The translations under genes and the position numbers were made by a program. The notes beneath the pieces are model-generated. The model saw only the letters and a program-made list of their open reading frames with translations, made no database searches and had not been told where the DNA came from. Shown here one piece after another: positions 36,673 through 45,169 of a DNA stretch of 64,000 nucleotides. Positions within the stretch are counted from its first letter, which is position 1. Every line of letters starts with the position of its first letter. The DNA comes from Bog-473 sp963836605 (GTDB taxonomy: Bacteria; Actinomycetota; Acidimicrobiia; Acidimicrobiales; RAAP-2). The stretch lies in contig CAWIKB010000014.1 in NCBI GenBank assembly GCA_963836605.1, positions 124,001-188,000 on the forward strand, given 5' to 3'.

Positions 36673-37650
36673 CTACCGGGCGCTGATCGGGACGCCCGCC
36701 GCGACGGTACGATCCTGGGCCGGGGCCGGAACCACTTCGCGGGCGTGGTGGGTGCAGGCCAGGAAACACTGGACGGCCCCGATCACGAGCACGGTGACAC
36801 CCAGGAGGTGGATCTCGACCACCAGGGCCGGGAGGTGGGTGAAGTACTGGGTATAGCCGACCGCGGCCTGGGCCACCATGACGGCCAGGAAGACGCGCCC
36901 CGCCCGCCGCACCCGTTCGGGCACGTCGGCCATGTGGAGGCCGACCACCAGGCCGACGGTGAGGCCGACGAGCAGCAGGGCCAGGCTCGAGTGCAGCTCG
37001 GCCATGTCGCGCAGCGAGATAGGGATGCGCTTGGCCACCAGTTGCCCGGAGGCGTCGCCGGCGTGGGGTCCCGCACCGGTGGTGGCCGTGCCGGCGGCGA
37101 TGACCACTGCCAGCAGGGCGAGGACGCCGTAGTGGAGGCGGAGGAGCGGGCGCGGGACGAGCAGGTGGGCCGAGCCGGGGCCGTAGTCCCGGCTGTCGCG
37201 GTGCACCAGGACGACGGCGTCCACCAGCAGCAGCATGGTGGCGAAGAAGTGCACCATGACGAGATACGGGTTCAGCTTGGTGTAGACGACGATCCCCCCC
37301 AGAACGGCCTGGGCCAGGACGCCCAGCACCAGGCCCCCGCCGAGGTACATCAGGTCGCGCCGGCGCGGCCGTCGGAAGACCGTCCCCAGGAAGGCCGCCG
37401 CCACCGCGATGGTGATCACCACGGTCACCAGGCGGTTCCCGAACTCGATCAGGCCGTGGAATTGGAGGGCCGGGGTCAGGTGGCCGACCGAACACTGGGG
37501 CCAGTCGCTGCACCCGAGGCCCGATCCGGTCAGCCGCACCGCGCCCCCGGTCACCACGATGAGGGCCACCAGGACCAGGGCCAGGACATTGAGGCGATGG
37601 CTGAGCGAGGGTGAGATCGAAAAGGGGCGTTTTCGGGGCACTTGGCGCAA
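36673..37650 (-). CDS. ctaA: Heme A synthase, CtaA/COX15 family
   Basis: About 325 residues with eight membrane helices in two four-helix halves. It oxidises the C8 methyl of heme O to the formyl of heme A for aa3-type cytochrome oxidase. TGGAVRLTGSGLGCSDWPQC is the diagnostic family motif, with the Cys pair thought to form a disulfide. HGLIEFGNRLV, MVHFFATMLLL, ELHSSLALLL and EIHLLGVTVL bring the four heme-ligand His. The start is TTG 37650 (GGAGG 11 bases upstream) or GTG 37641; neither is ideal. It is divergent from ctaB, which makes its substrate. Confidence 0.92.
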   Translation of the reverse strand: MRQVPRKRPFSISPSLSHRLNVLALVLVALIVVTGGAVRLTGSGLGCSDWPQCSVGHLTPALQFHGLIEFGNRLVTVVITIAVAAAFLGTVFRRPRRRDLMYLGGGLVLGVLAQAVLGGIVVYTKLNPYLVMVHFFATMLLLVDAVVLVHRDSRDYGPGSAHLLVPRPLLRLHYGVLALLAVVIAAGTATTGAGPHAGDASGQLVAKRIPISLRDMAELHSSLALLLVGLTVGLVVGLHMADVPERVRRAGRVFLAVMVAQAAVGYTQYFTHLPALVVEIHLLGVTVLVIGAVQCFLACTHHAREVVPAPAQDRTVAAGVPISAR

Positions 37651-37707
37651 GCGTACCGGGGCCTCCCGCTTGGTCAGGAGCGCGTACCTGGTCGTAGGCT
37701 GAGCGAA

Positions 37708-38637
37708 ATGTCCTCCCAGGCTCCCGCCGTTCCGGCCCCGCGTGCCCGGTGGTCGACGCTGGGGGCCTACGTGGCCCTGACCAAGCCCCGCATCATCGAG
37801 TTGCTCTTGGTCACCACGCTCCCGACCATGGTGGTGGCCCAGAGGGGCCTGCCCCCGCTCTGGCTGATGGGGGCCACCCTGCTCGGCGGGGCGCTGGCCG
37901 CCGGAGGGGCCAACGCCCTCAATATGGTGGTCGACCGCGACATCGACCGCCTGATGGAGCGCACCAAGGGGCGCCCCCTGGTCACCGGGGCCATGACGCC
38001 GAGGGCCGCCCTGCTCTTCGCCCTGGCCCTCGAAGTGGCGGCCTTCGTCGAACTGGCCACAGTGGTGAACCTGCTCAGTGCCGTGCTCGCCGTCTCGGCC
38101 ACCCTCTTCTACGTCTTCGTCTACACCTTGTGGCTCAAGCGCCGCTCGAGGCAGAACATCGTCATCGGGGGGGCGGCCGGGGCGGTGCCCGTGCTCGTGG
38201 GCTGGGCCGCGGTGACCAATTCGTTGAGCTGGACCCCGCTCGTGCTCTTCGCCATCATCTTCATCTGGACCCCGCCGCACTTTTGGTCCCTCGCCGTGCG
38301 CTACAAGGAGGACTACGCCGCGGCCGAGGTCCCCATGCTCCCGGTCGTCGCCTCCATGAAGCGCACCACCAGGGAGATCGTCCTCTACACCGGGGCCCTG
38401 GTCGCGGTCTCGCTCCTCTTCGGGCCCATCGCCCATCTGGGCTGGATCTACATGGTCGTCGCCGCGGTGCTCGGGGCCGGGTTCCTCTTCATGACCACGC
38501 GGCTGTGGCAACTGGCGCGGAGCGATCGGGCCGGCGGCAAGGAGGCCATGGCGGTCTTCAGCTACTCCATCACCTACCTCACCGTCCTCTTCGTGGCCAT
38601 GGCCGGTGACGTGTTGATCATGGGGCACGTTCACTAA
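37708..38637 (+). CDS. ctaB: Protoheme IX farnesyltransferase (heme O synthase)
   Basis: 309 residues, UbiA-type prenyltransferase with nine membrane helices. It attaches farnesyl to heme B to make heme O. Both Asp-rich motifs are present: NMVVDRDIDRLMERTKGRPL and YKEDYAAAEVPMLP. TPPHFWSLAVRY is also diagnostic of the COX10/CtaB branch. ATG 37708 is chosen where family similarity begins; TAGGCT eight bases upstream suggests a short or absent leader. Divergent from ctaA and 12 bp upstream of a thioredoxin-like gene that may share its transcript. Confidence 0.95.
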   Translation: MSSQAPAVPAPRARWSTLGAYVALTKPRIIELLLVTTLPTMVVAQRGLPPLWLMGATLLGGALAAGGANALNMVVDRDIDRLMERTKGRPLVTGAMTPRAALLFALALEVAAFVELATVVNLLSAVLAVSATLFYVFVYTLWLKRRSRQNIVIGGAAGAVPVLVGWAAVTNSLSWTPLVLFAIIFIWTPPHFWSLAVRYKEDYAAAEVPMLPVVASMKRTTREIVLYTGALVAVSLLFGPIAHLGWIYMVVAAVLGAGFLFMTTRLWQLARSDRAGGKEAMAVFSYSITYLTVLFVAMAGDVLIMGHVH

Positions 38638-38649
38638 ATTGGCGGCCCC

Positions 38650-39252
38650 ATGACGGTCGACCCCGCGTCCCTGGAAGTCTCGGCGTCCGGGCGCAAGCCC
38701 CGGAAGATCTTCCTGCTGGTCGGCGTGGCTCTGGCCCTGATCCTCGGCGTCGGCCTCTTCACCTCCATCGGGACGACCGCGTCGACCGGCGCCCCCCACG
38801 AGGGTGGACCGCTTCCCTCCTTCTCGGGCGCCAACCTCGACGGAGCCGGCACGGTGCGGGTACCGGCCGACGGGGTCGGGAACGGGAAGGCGGGCGTGAT
38901 CCTGTTCTTCGGGAACTGGTGCACCGTCTGCCACCAGGAGCTGCCGGCGTTGGCCGCTGCGGTGCGCCGGCAGCAGGCCGAGGGAGGGGCACTGGCCCGG
39001 GTGCAGGTGATCGGGGTGGACAGTGAAGACACCACCGCGAGTGCCACCGCGTTCATCCACGCCAGCGGCGTGGCCTTTCCTGTGGCCTACGACCCCAACC
39101 TCACCATCACCAGTGGTGACTTCTACTTCGACGGAGATCCCTACGCCGTCTTCGTCAACGCCGACGGCACCATCAACAAGGTCGCCCGCGGGCCGCTTTC
39201 GACGGCCACGTTCCTCGCCGACGAGCGGGCGCTCATTCCCAGCGGAAGCTGA
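38650..39252 (+). CDS. Membrane-anchored TlpA/ResA-like thioredoxin
   Basis: 200 residues. One membrane helix (IFLLVGVALALILGVGLFT) anchors an exported thioredoxin fold with the redox motif FFGNWCTVCHQELP. IGVDSEDTTASATAF and FPVAYDPNLTI complete an AhpC/TSA-Redoxin-like domain. Proteins of this type deliver reducing power outside the membrane for cytochrome c or CuA-site maturation, which suits the position behind ctaB. ATG 38650 lies 12 bp after ctaB. The end overlaps the convergent ABC permease gene by 20 bp. Confidence 0.88.
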   Translation: MTVDPASLEVSASGRKPRKIFLLVGVALALILGVGLFTSIGTTASTGAPHEGGPLPSFSGANLDGAGTVRVPADGVGNGKAGVILFFGNWCTVCHQELPALAAAVRRQQAEGGALARVQVIGVDSEDTTASATAFIHASGVAFPVAYDPNLTITSGDFYFDGDPYAVFVNADGTINKVARGPLSTATFLADERALIPSGS

Positions 39253-39970
39253 ACGCGGCCGCCAGCGGCGCGGCCACGGCCCAGACCGCCAGGACGGCCC
39301 AGCTCAGCGCCGGGACGGCCGAGCCGGTGCCCAGCGCGGCGTGCAGGCCGGCCGAGAGAGCCTCGGGCGGCAGGGCCTTGGCCACCGTGGCCAGGCCGCT
39401 GGGTAGCTTGGCGACGGGGACGACCATGCCCCCGAGGAGCAGGAAGACGAGATACAGCCCATTGGCCGCGGCCAGGTTGACCTCGGCCCGCAGCACGCCG
39501 GCCATCAAGAGCCCGATGCCGGCGAAGCCGACGGTGGCCAGCACCATCACGGCGACGGCCGCGGGGACCGCTGCGTCCGAGCCCCCACCGCCCGGGTTCC
39601 ACCCGAGCACGAGCCCGACCGCCACCAGGATCACGGCCTGGACGATCTCCACCGCGCCGATGGTGGCGATCTTGGCGCCCAGCAGGCGCGGCCGACCGAG
39701 CGGGGTCGACCCCAGTCGCTTCAACACGCCGTAGCCGCGCTCGAATCCCGTGGCGATGCCGAGCGACACCATGGCAGTCGACATCACGGCCAGGGACAGG
39801 ATGCCCGGTACGTAGAAGTCGACTGCCTTGAGGGTGGGCGTGGACACCACGTGCACAGTGGAGAAGAAGATCAGGAAGAGGACGGGGATGCCCACGGTGA
39901 GGAGCAACGTCTCGCCGCGCCGCAACGTCATGAACACCTCGGCCCTGGTCTGGGCCACCAGCGCCCTCAC
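39233..39970 (-). CDS. ABC-2 type exporter permease
   Basis: 245 residues with six membrane helices (LLLTVGIPVLFLIFFS, GILSLAVMSTAMVSLGIATGFER, VEIVQAVILVAVGLVLG and others) and the ABC-2 family segment GFERGYGVLKRLGSTPLGR. With the ATPase encoded immediately upstream (ATGA overlap, 39967-39970) it forms an exporter. In many actinobacteria an ABC-2 exporter of unknown substrate sits beside ctaA/ctaB, and a link to heme or oxidase assembly has been suggested by that context only. Confidence 0.88.
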   Translation of the reverse strand: MRALVAQTRAEVFMTLRRGETLLLTVGIPVLFLIFFSTVHVVSTPTLKAVDFYVPGILSLAVMSTAMVSLGIATGFERGYGVLKRLGSTPLGRPRLLGAKIATIGAVEIVQAVILVAVGLVLGWNPGGGGSDAAVPAAVAVMVLATVGFAGIGLLMAGVLRAEVNLAAANGLYLVFLLLGGMVVPVAKLPSGLATVAKALPPEALSAGLHAALGTGSAVPALSWAVLAVWAVAAPLAAAFSFRWE

Positions 39971-40998
39971 CGCGGTCCCCGCTTCCGTCTGCCCCGGCGC
40001 CCGGGGACCTTGCCCGCACCGGTGGCCCCGCCGTCACCGGTGACCTCGGTGTCCGACTCGGTCTGTTCCAGGGCGGCCGCGCCGACGGCGCCGAAGTACA
40101 CGTCCTCCAAGGAGCGGCCGGTCACCATGTCGGTCAGGGTGGCGTCGCGTGCGGCCAACCAGGTGGCCAACGCCGCGGTGGCCACCGGACCGGACGCCCC
40201 CTCCACCCGGTAGCGGCCCGGCGCGGTCTCCTGCACCGAGGCGCCGCCGCCCAGTGCTTCGGCCAACGATCCGGTCTCCAATCCGGCCGGCGCCCCGAAG
40301 CTCATCCCGCCCGCACCAGCGCCCGCACCCGCGCCGCCAGTCAGCTCCGCCGGTGTCCCCTCGCGGACGACGCGACCCGAGGACAGGATGACGATGCGGT
40401 CGGCCATCTTCTCGGCCTCGGTCAGCTCGTGGGTGGTGAGGACCACACAGACGCCGTCGGCGCGCAGGTCGGTCACCACGCGGCGGATGGCCAGTCGCCC
40501 CTCGGGGTCGACGCCAGCGGTGGGCTCGTCGAGAAAGGCGACGCGCGGTCGGCCGATGAGGGCCAGGGCGAGTGAGAGCCGCTGCTGCTCGCCGCCGGAG
40601 AGATGGCGCCAGGGCGTGGTGGCAACGGAGCGCAGCGCCACCAGCTCGAGCAGGTCGGCGGTGGGCAACGGCGCCGGGTAGTAGTGCGAGAAGAGCTCCA
40701 GGACCTGGCGCGGCCCCAGCATCGGGTAGACGCCGCCCTTCTGCAACATGACGCCGATGAGCCCGGTCAGCTGCCGGTGATCGGCGACGGGGTCGAGCCC
40801 GAGGACCGAGATACGGCCTTTGGCGGGACGGCGGTAGCCCTCGAGCGACTCGATGGTCGAGGTCTTCCCGGCCCCGTTCGGCCCGAGGACGACCAGCACC
40901 TCCCCGGCCTCGGCCCGCAGGTCCACGCCGTCCACCGCGGTCACCTCGCCGGCCGCGCCGTAGCGCACGGTGAGGTCGGTCACGTGTACGGCCGGCAT
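39967..40998 (-). CDS. ABC exporter ATPase subunit
   Basis: 343 residues. Nucleotide-binding motifs are complete: VVLGPNGAGKTSTIE (Walker A), LSGGEQQRLSLALAL (signature), RVAFLDEPTAGVDPEG (Walker B) and LTTHELTEAE (switch His). The pattern is of the DrrA/CcmA-like exporter group. After residue 225 a Gly/Ala tract (GGAGAGAGAGG) leads to a C-terminal domain typical of this group (SLEDVYFGAVG), then a basic tail. Co-translated with the permease. Divergent from serS, 26 bp between starts. Confidence 0.92.
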   Translation of the reverse strand: MPAVHVTDLTVRYGAAGEVTAVDGVDLRAEAGEVLVVLGPNGAGKTSTIESLEGYRRPAKGRISVLGLDPVADHRQLTGLIGVMLQKGGVYPMLGPRQVLELFSHYYPAPLPTADLLELVALRSVATTPWRHLSGGEQQRLSLALALIGRPRVAFLDEPTAGVDPEGRLAIRRVVTDLRADGVCVVLTTHELTEAEKMADRIVILSSGRVVREGTPAELTGGAGAGAGAGGMSFGAPAGLETGSLAEALGGGASVQETAPGRYRVEGASGPVATAALATWLAARDATLTDMVTGRSLEDVYFGAVGAAALEQTESDTEVTGDGGATGAGKVPGRRGRRKRGPR

Positions 40999-41024
40999 GG
41001 CGTCGCAGGCTACTTTGAGCAGGC

Positions 41025-42326
41025 ATGATCGATATCCGCCTCCTGCGCGACGACCCCGACGGGGTGAAGGCGGCGCTGGCCCGACGCGGCGTCGACGAGT
41101 CCGAGGTGGACGACATCATCGCCGGCGATGTGGTGCACCGGTCGCGCCTGGCCCACGCCGAGTCCATGCGGGCCGAGGTCAAGGTGCTGAGCCGCCAGGT
41201 GGGCGCGGCCCTCAAGGAAGGCGACGAGGCCCGGGCCACCGAGCTGAGAGAGAAGAGCCGCCGCCTGGGCGAGGAGGAGCGGGCCGCCGCGGCCGAGGCC
41301 GAGATGGCGGGCGAGCGGGTACGGCTGGGCCTCCTCTACCTGCCCAACGTCCCCATGGAGGAGGTACCCGACGGGGACAGCGACGCCGACAACGTCGAGA
41401 TCCGCCGCTGGTGGCCGGGGATCGATGCCGGCGCGCCCGAACCGGGACGGGCCGACCACCAGCAGGTGCCGCACTGGGAGATCGGTGAGGCCCTGCACCT
41501 GCTCGACATGGAACGGGGCGCCCGTCTGTCGGGCTCCATGTTCCCCCTCTACCGCGGGGCTGGGGCGCGCTTGCTGCGGGCGCTCACCGCCTTCGCGCTC
41601 GATCGCCACACGCCCGCCTACGAGGAGGTCCGGCCGCCGACCGTGGTGTTGACCGAGACCATGACCTCCACCGGCCACCTCCCGAAGTTCGCCGACGACG
41701 CCTACCACCTCGAACGCGACGACCTGTGGCTCATCCCGACGGCCGAGGTGCCGCTGACCTCGATGCACCGGGGCGAGATCCTCGACGAGTCGGTGCTGCC
41801 GCTGCGGTTCACCGCGGCCACCGCCTGCTACCGGCGCGAGGCCGGGTCGGCCGGCCGCGACACACGCGGCCTACTACGGGTACACGAGTTCGACAAGGTC
41901 GAACTGTTCGCCTACACCACGCCCGACCAGGCGCTCGGCGCCCAGGCCGACATACTGCAGCGAGCCGAGGCGATGCTCCAGGAGCTCGGGTTGCGCTACC
42001 GCGTCATGGACCTGTGCGTGGGGGACCTGGGCGGTCCCTCGGCCCGGACCTTCGACCTCGAGGTGTACGCCTCGGGCGTCGACCAGTGGCTCGAGGTCAG
42101 CTCCACCAGTTGGTTCCGGGACTACCAGGCCCGCCGGGCCCAGGTGCGGTACCGACCCGCGGGCGGGGGCGCCCTGCGACTGGTGCACACGGTGAACGGC
42201 TCCGCCCTGGCCTGGCCGCGGATCTGGGCCGCCCTGGTGGAGAACGGCCGTCAGGACGACGGCACGGTGCGACTGCCCGAATGCCTCGCTCCCTACGTCG
42301 GCGGGGAGCTGCTGATCAAGGCGTGA
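41025..42326 (+). CDS. serS: Seryl-tRNA synthetase
   Basis: 433 residues, class II synthetase charging tRNA-Ser (and tRNA-Sec where present). The N-terminal long coiled-coil arm (residues 25-105, rich in ELREKSRRLGEEERAA-type heptads) grips the long variable arm of tRNA-Ser. Motif 2 is TACYRREAGSAGRDTRGLLR and motif 3 appears in the C-terminal NGSALAWPRIWAALVEN. VEVSSTSWFRDYQARR is also diagnostic. It starts with ATGATCGATATCCG at 41025 and ends 11 bp inside the convergent response regulator gene. Confidence 0.96.
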   Translation: MIDIRLLRDDPDGVKAALARRGVDESEVDDIIAGDVVHRSRLAHAESMRAEVKVLSRQVGAALKEGDEARATELREKSRRLGEEERAAAAEAEMAGERVRLGLLYLPNVPMEEVPDGDSDADNVEIRRWWPGIDAGAPEPGRADHQQVPHWEIGEALHLLDMERGARLSGSMFPLYRGAGARLLRALTAFALDRHTPAYEEVRPPTVVLTETMTSTGHLPKFADDAYHLERDDLWLIPTAEVPLTSMHRGEILDESVLPLRFTAATACYRREAGSAGRDTRGLLRVHEFDKVELFAYTTPDQALGAQADILQRAEAMLQELGLRYRVMDLCVGDLGGPSARTFDLEVYASGVDQWLEVSSTSWFRDYQARRAQVRYRPAGGGALRLVHTVNGSALAWPRIWAALVENGRQDDGTVRLPECLAPYVGGELLIKA

Positions 42327-43083
42327 GCGCGGCGAAGCGGTAGCCCACGCCCCGCACCGTCGTGATGAGGACGGGGACGGAGGGATCGGCCTCGATGCGG
42401 GAGCGCAGCCTCTTGATGTGCACATCGAGGGTCTTGGTGTCGCCGATGTAGTCGGTGCCCCAGACGCGGTCGATGAGGACGTCGCGGGTGAGGACGCGCC
42501 CGGCGTTCTCCACCATGAGGCGGAGGAGCTCGAACTCCTTGCGGCGGAGGTGGACCTCGTCGCCCCGCACGAAGACGCGGCGCTGATCGAAGTCCACCTT
42601 GATGTCGCTCGACTGCCACACCCCTTCGCTGCCCAGGTCGAGGCCGTTGGCGTTGTCGCCGGCGTCGGTACCGCCCGGCGAACGCCGGAGCACGGCCCGC
42701 ATGCGGGCCACCAATTCGCGGAGGCGGTAGGGCTTGGTGACGTAGTCGTCGGCCCCCACCTCGAGGGCCACCACCGTGTCGATCTCGGTGCCCTTGGCCG
42801 TCACCATGATGATCGGGACGTGCGACTGCTTGCGCAGCGTGCGGCACACATCGATGCCCGACAGCTTGGGCAGCATCATGTCCAGCAGGAGGATGTCGGG
42901 GTCGGTCTCGGCGAAGAGGCGGAGGGCCTCGGCGCCGTCGCGGGCCACGGTGACCCGGAAGCCCTCGTTGGTCAGGCCGATCATAAGGGCTTCGATGAAG
43001 GATTCCTCATCTTCGGCCAGGAGCACCTTGATCGGGCCGTCGACCCCGGCCCGGGCGGACGTCTTTGACTTGGTCTTGCTCAT
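42316..43083 (-). CDS. OmpR/PhoB-family response regulator (RegX3-like)
   Basis: 255 residues. Receiver domain: KVLLAEDEESF (acidic pocket), ILLLDMMLPKLSG (phosphorylated Asp), MVTAKG (Thr/Ala switch) and YVTKPYRLREL (Lys). A winged-helix DNA-binding domain follows (RRKEFELLRLMVENAGRVLTRDVLIDRVWG, TLDVHIKRLRSRIE, VRGVGYRF). Similar regulators, such as RegX3, control phosphate-starvation genes in actinobacteria; that role is inferred. ATG 43083 overlaps the stop of the kinase gene (ATGA), so the pair is translated together. Confidence 0.93.
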   Translation of the reverse strand: MSKTKSKTSARAGVDGPIKVLLAEDEESFIEALMIGLTNEGFRVTVARDGAEALRLFAETDPDILLLDMMLPKLSGIDVCRTLRKQSHVPIIMVTAKGTEIDTVVALEVGADDYVTKPYRLRELVARMRAVLRRSPGGTDAGDNANGLDLGSEGVWQSSDIKVDFDQRRVFVRGDEVHLRRKEFELLRLMVENAGRVLTRDVLIDRVWGTDYIGDTKTLDVHIKRLRSRIEADPSVPVLITTVRGVGYRFAALTP

Positions 43084-44681
43084 GCCTTGCGGTCGGCCTG
43101 GATCGGGAGCACGAGGCTGAAGGTGGAGCCCTCTCCTTCGCGTGACTCGACGTCGACCCATCCCTGGTGGTTGTTGGCCACGTGGCGCACGATGGAGAGG
43201 CCGAGGCCGGTGCCACCGGTGTCGCGGCTGCGGCCGTGGTCGACCCGGTAGAAACGCTCGAAAATGCGGTCGAGGTCGCGGGCGGGGATCCCGATGCCGT
43301 GGTCCTGGACGGCCAGGCGGACGGTGTCGCGATCTTCGGGGTGCCATTCGGAGCGACCCGTCGAGGCGTCGTCGCTACCCTCGGCGGACGACGGCTCACT
43401 CTCGGGCATGGCGGGCGCCGTCGTCGACGTGGCCACCTCGGAGAAGGTCGTCTCGGGCAGCGTGACCTCGGACGGTGCGGCGTGCTGGCCCCGTTCGCCG
43501 GCGCCGGCGCCGGCGTCCCCAGCCGCGTCGGCCTTGGCGGCGAAGCCGCCGAAGCTGGCGGCCCCGGGGTTGGAGGCCGCCTCGTCGCGGGTGGTCCGAT
43601 CCGGGGCGGTGTCATCCGGGCCCTGGTCCAGGCCCCGGCGGATGGTGCCCGAGACGGCCACCTTGGAGTTGTCGTAGGAGTAGGTGATGGCGTTCTCCAA
43701 CAGCGCGTGCATGGCCGAGACGAGCTGGCGGCGTTCGCCCAGTACGGCCACCGGGGGCGAGGGCTCGTGCAGCACGATCTCGATGCCCCGTTGGTCGGCC
43801 GTGGCCCGCACCCGCTCAATGGCGTCGGCCATGACCAGGTTGACCAGGACCGGCTCGCGGGGCGGCGCCTCCTCGGACTCGATGCGGGAGAGATCCAGCA
43901 GGTCATCGATGATCCGGCTGACGCGGAAGGCCTCGTTGTGGATACGACCGGCCAGCCGTTGGGCCACATCGGCGTCGGGCTCGCTGACCAGGGTCTCGGC
44001 CAGCAGGCCCAGCGCGCCCATCGGCGTCTTGAGCTCATGGCTGACATTGGCCACGAAGTCGCGCCGGATCTCCTCGAGTCGGCGTCGCTCTGAGATGTCC
44101 TCGATGAGGGCGATCACCCCGAGGGGGCGGCGGCCGTCGTCGATCTGGCGCGCCCGCACCTGCAGGGTCCGTCGGGGCGGGCCGTACAGGTCGAGCGTGC
44201 GCTCGGCCGTGCCCTGGTGCCACGCATCCTGGAGGAGCTCGGTCACCGCCTGGGCGGCCAGCGCGTCGCCGTGCCGGCTCACCATCAGGGCGTTGGCCCG
44301 ACCGTTGCGGTAGATCACCGTGCCGTTCTCGTCGCAGAGGACCACACCCTGGGTCAGCGTATCGAGCGAGCGCCTGAGGCGGATGGCGTCCGAACTCGAC
44401 TCGGTCACGGCCTGGGCCGCCCCGCTCGTGACCTGTTCGAGGTAGGCCAGCGACGTCTCGATGTTGGTCTCGTTCTCGGGGGGGTCGAGGCCGAGCCGCG
44501 ACCCGAGGGCGGTGAGCCGCTGGGAGATGGCCCGGCGGCCCGAGCGCCGTCCGACGGCGCGGGCGATGAGGATGCAGAGGACGAAGAAGACAACCAGGAT
44601 GCCGATGTAGATCAGCTCGCGTTGGGTGCTCAGCTTGATGACCACCTCGTTCCCGTACACAGCCCCCAATATGACAGGCAT
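43080..44681 (-). CDS. Sensor histidine kinase (SenX3/PhoR-like) with large insertion in ATPase domain
   Basis: 533 residues. One membrane helix (residues 22-43, IYIGILVVFFVLCILIARAV), a PAS-like domain (108-195, LTQGVVLCDENGTVIYRNGRA), HisKA with phosphoacceptor His215 in NVSHELKTPMGAL, and an HATPase domain with N box LLENAITYSY (Asn330), G1 DHGIGIP (about 460) and G2 GGTGLGLS (about 489). Between the N box and G1 lies a segment of about 100 residues (347-450) rich in Ala, Ser, Thr, Glu and Pro. Kinases of this family normally have fewer than 20 residues there. The start ATG 44681 is chosen because a membrane helix follows soon. Operon with the response regulator. Confidence 0.92.
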   Translation of the reverse strand: MPVILGAVYGNEVVIKLSTQRELIYIGILVVFFVLCILIARAVGRRSGRRAISQRLTALGSRLGLDPPENETNIETSLAYLEQVTSGAAQAVTESSSDAIRLRRSLDTLTQGVVLCDENGTVIYRNGRANALMVSRHGDALAAQAVTELLQDAWHQGTAERTLDLYGPPRRTLQVRARQIDDGRRPLGVIALIEDISERRRLEEIRRDFVANVSHELKTPMGALGLLAETLVSEPDADVAQRLAGRIHNEAFRVSRIIDDLLDLSRIESEEAPPREPVLVNLVMADAIERVRATADQRGIEIVLHEPSPPVAVLGERRQLVSAMHALLENAITYSYDNSKVAVSGTIRRGLDQGPDDTAPDRTTRDEAASNPGAASFGGFAAKADAAGDAGAGAGERGQHAAPSEVTLPETTFSEVATSTTAPAMPESEPSSAEGSDDASTGRSEWHPEDRDTVRLAVQDHGIGIPARDLDRIFERFYRVDHGRSRDTGGTGLGLSIVRHVANNHQGWVDVESREGEGSTFSLVLPIQADRKA

Positions 44682-44825
44682 GGCAGGGGTGCGGGCAACT
44701 GGGCACACGAAGGGGGGTGGGCGGGGCGGGTCGTGGGGAGCCCTGATTCTGGAAAACGGTGAAACTACATGAACCGTTCCCCTCCAGACGTGATCCACCG
44801 GAGGTCCCGGCACGTCGGGAACTGA

Positions 44826-44849
44826 GGACGTGAGGACGTGACGACGTGA
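44826..44849. repeat. Three tandem 8-bp repeats at the start of the type IV secretion-like locus
   Basis: GGACGTGA, GGACGTGA and CGACGTGA follow each other without a gap (44826-44849). The last copy includes the GTG start of the first gene. A related GACGTGA sequence recurs at 48306-48353, at the end of the three-gene block. Confidence 0.6.
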
Positions 44850-45157
44850 CTGTGATGGTGGCGATGATCGGGTGGCACTGGGCCGGCGTCACGATGCACC
44901 CGGACCTGAGCCAATTGCCGGGCGGCGGGACCCTCCAGAGCCTGACCGACGGTCTGGGCGCCTGGGCCCTCATCGCCGCGCTGGTGGGCCTGGTCATCGG
45001 CGCCGCCGCCTGGGCCCTCGGGGTGCACTCGCAGAACTTCCAACAGTCGCTGGTCGGGCGGCGGGCCGTCCTGGTCTCCGGCCTGGCCGCCCTGCTCATC
45101 GGGGCGGCGCCGCCCATCATCAACTTCTTTTTCGACACCGGCACCAACCTGCACTGA
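44846..45157 (+). CDS. Small two-helix membrane protein, VirB2/TrbC-like
   Basis: 103 residues with two hydrophobic helices (ALIAALVGLVIGAAAWALGV and AVLVSGLAALLIGAAPPIINFFF) joined by a short polar loop with QNFQQSLVGRRA. Small proteins of this plan precede the TrbL/VirB6-like and SCO6880 genes in actinobacterial conjugation-type loci and resemble the pilin-like VirB2/TrbC. Sequence identity to true pilins is weak, so the call rests on topology and position. GTG 44846 lies within an 8-bp tandem repeat; a downstream ATG at 44855 is an alternative. Confidence 0.7.
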   Translation: MTVMVAMIGWHWAGVTMHPDLSQLPGGGTLQSLTDGLGAWALIAALVGLVIGAAAWALGVHSQNFQQSLVGRRAVLVSGLAALLIGAAPPIINFFFDTGTNLH

Positions 45158-45169
45158 GCGGTCCCGGGC

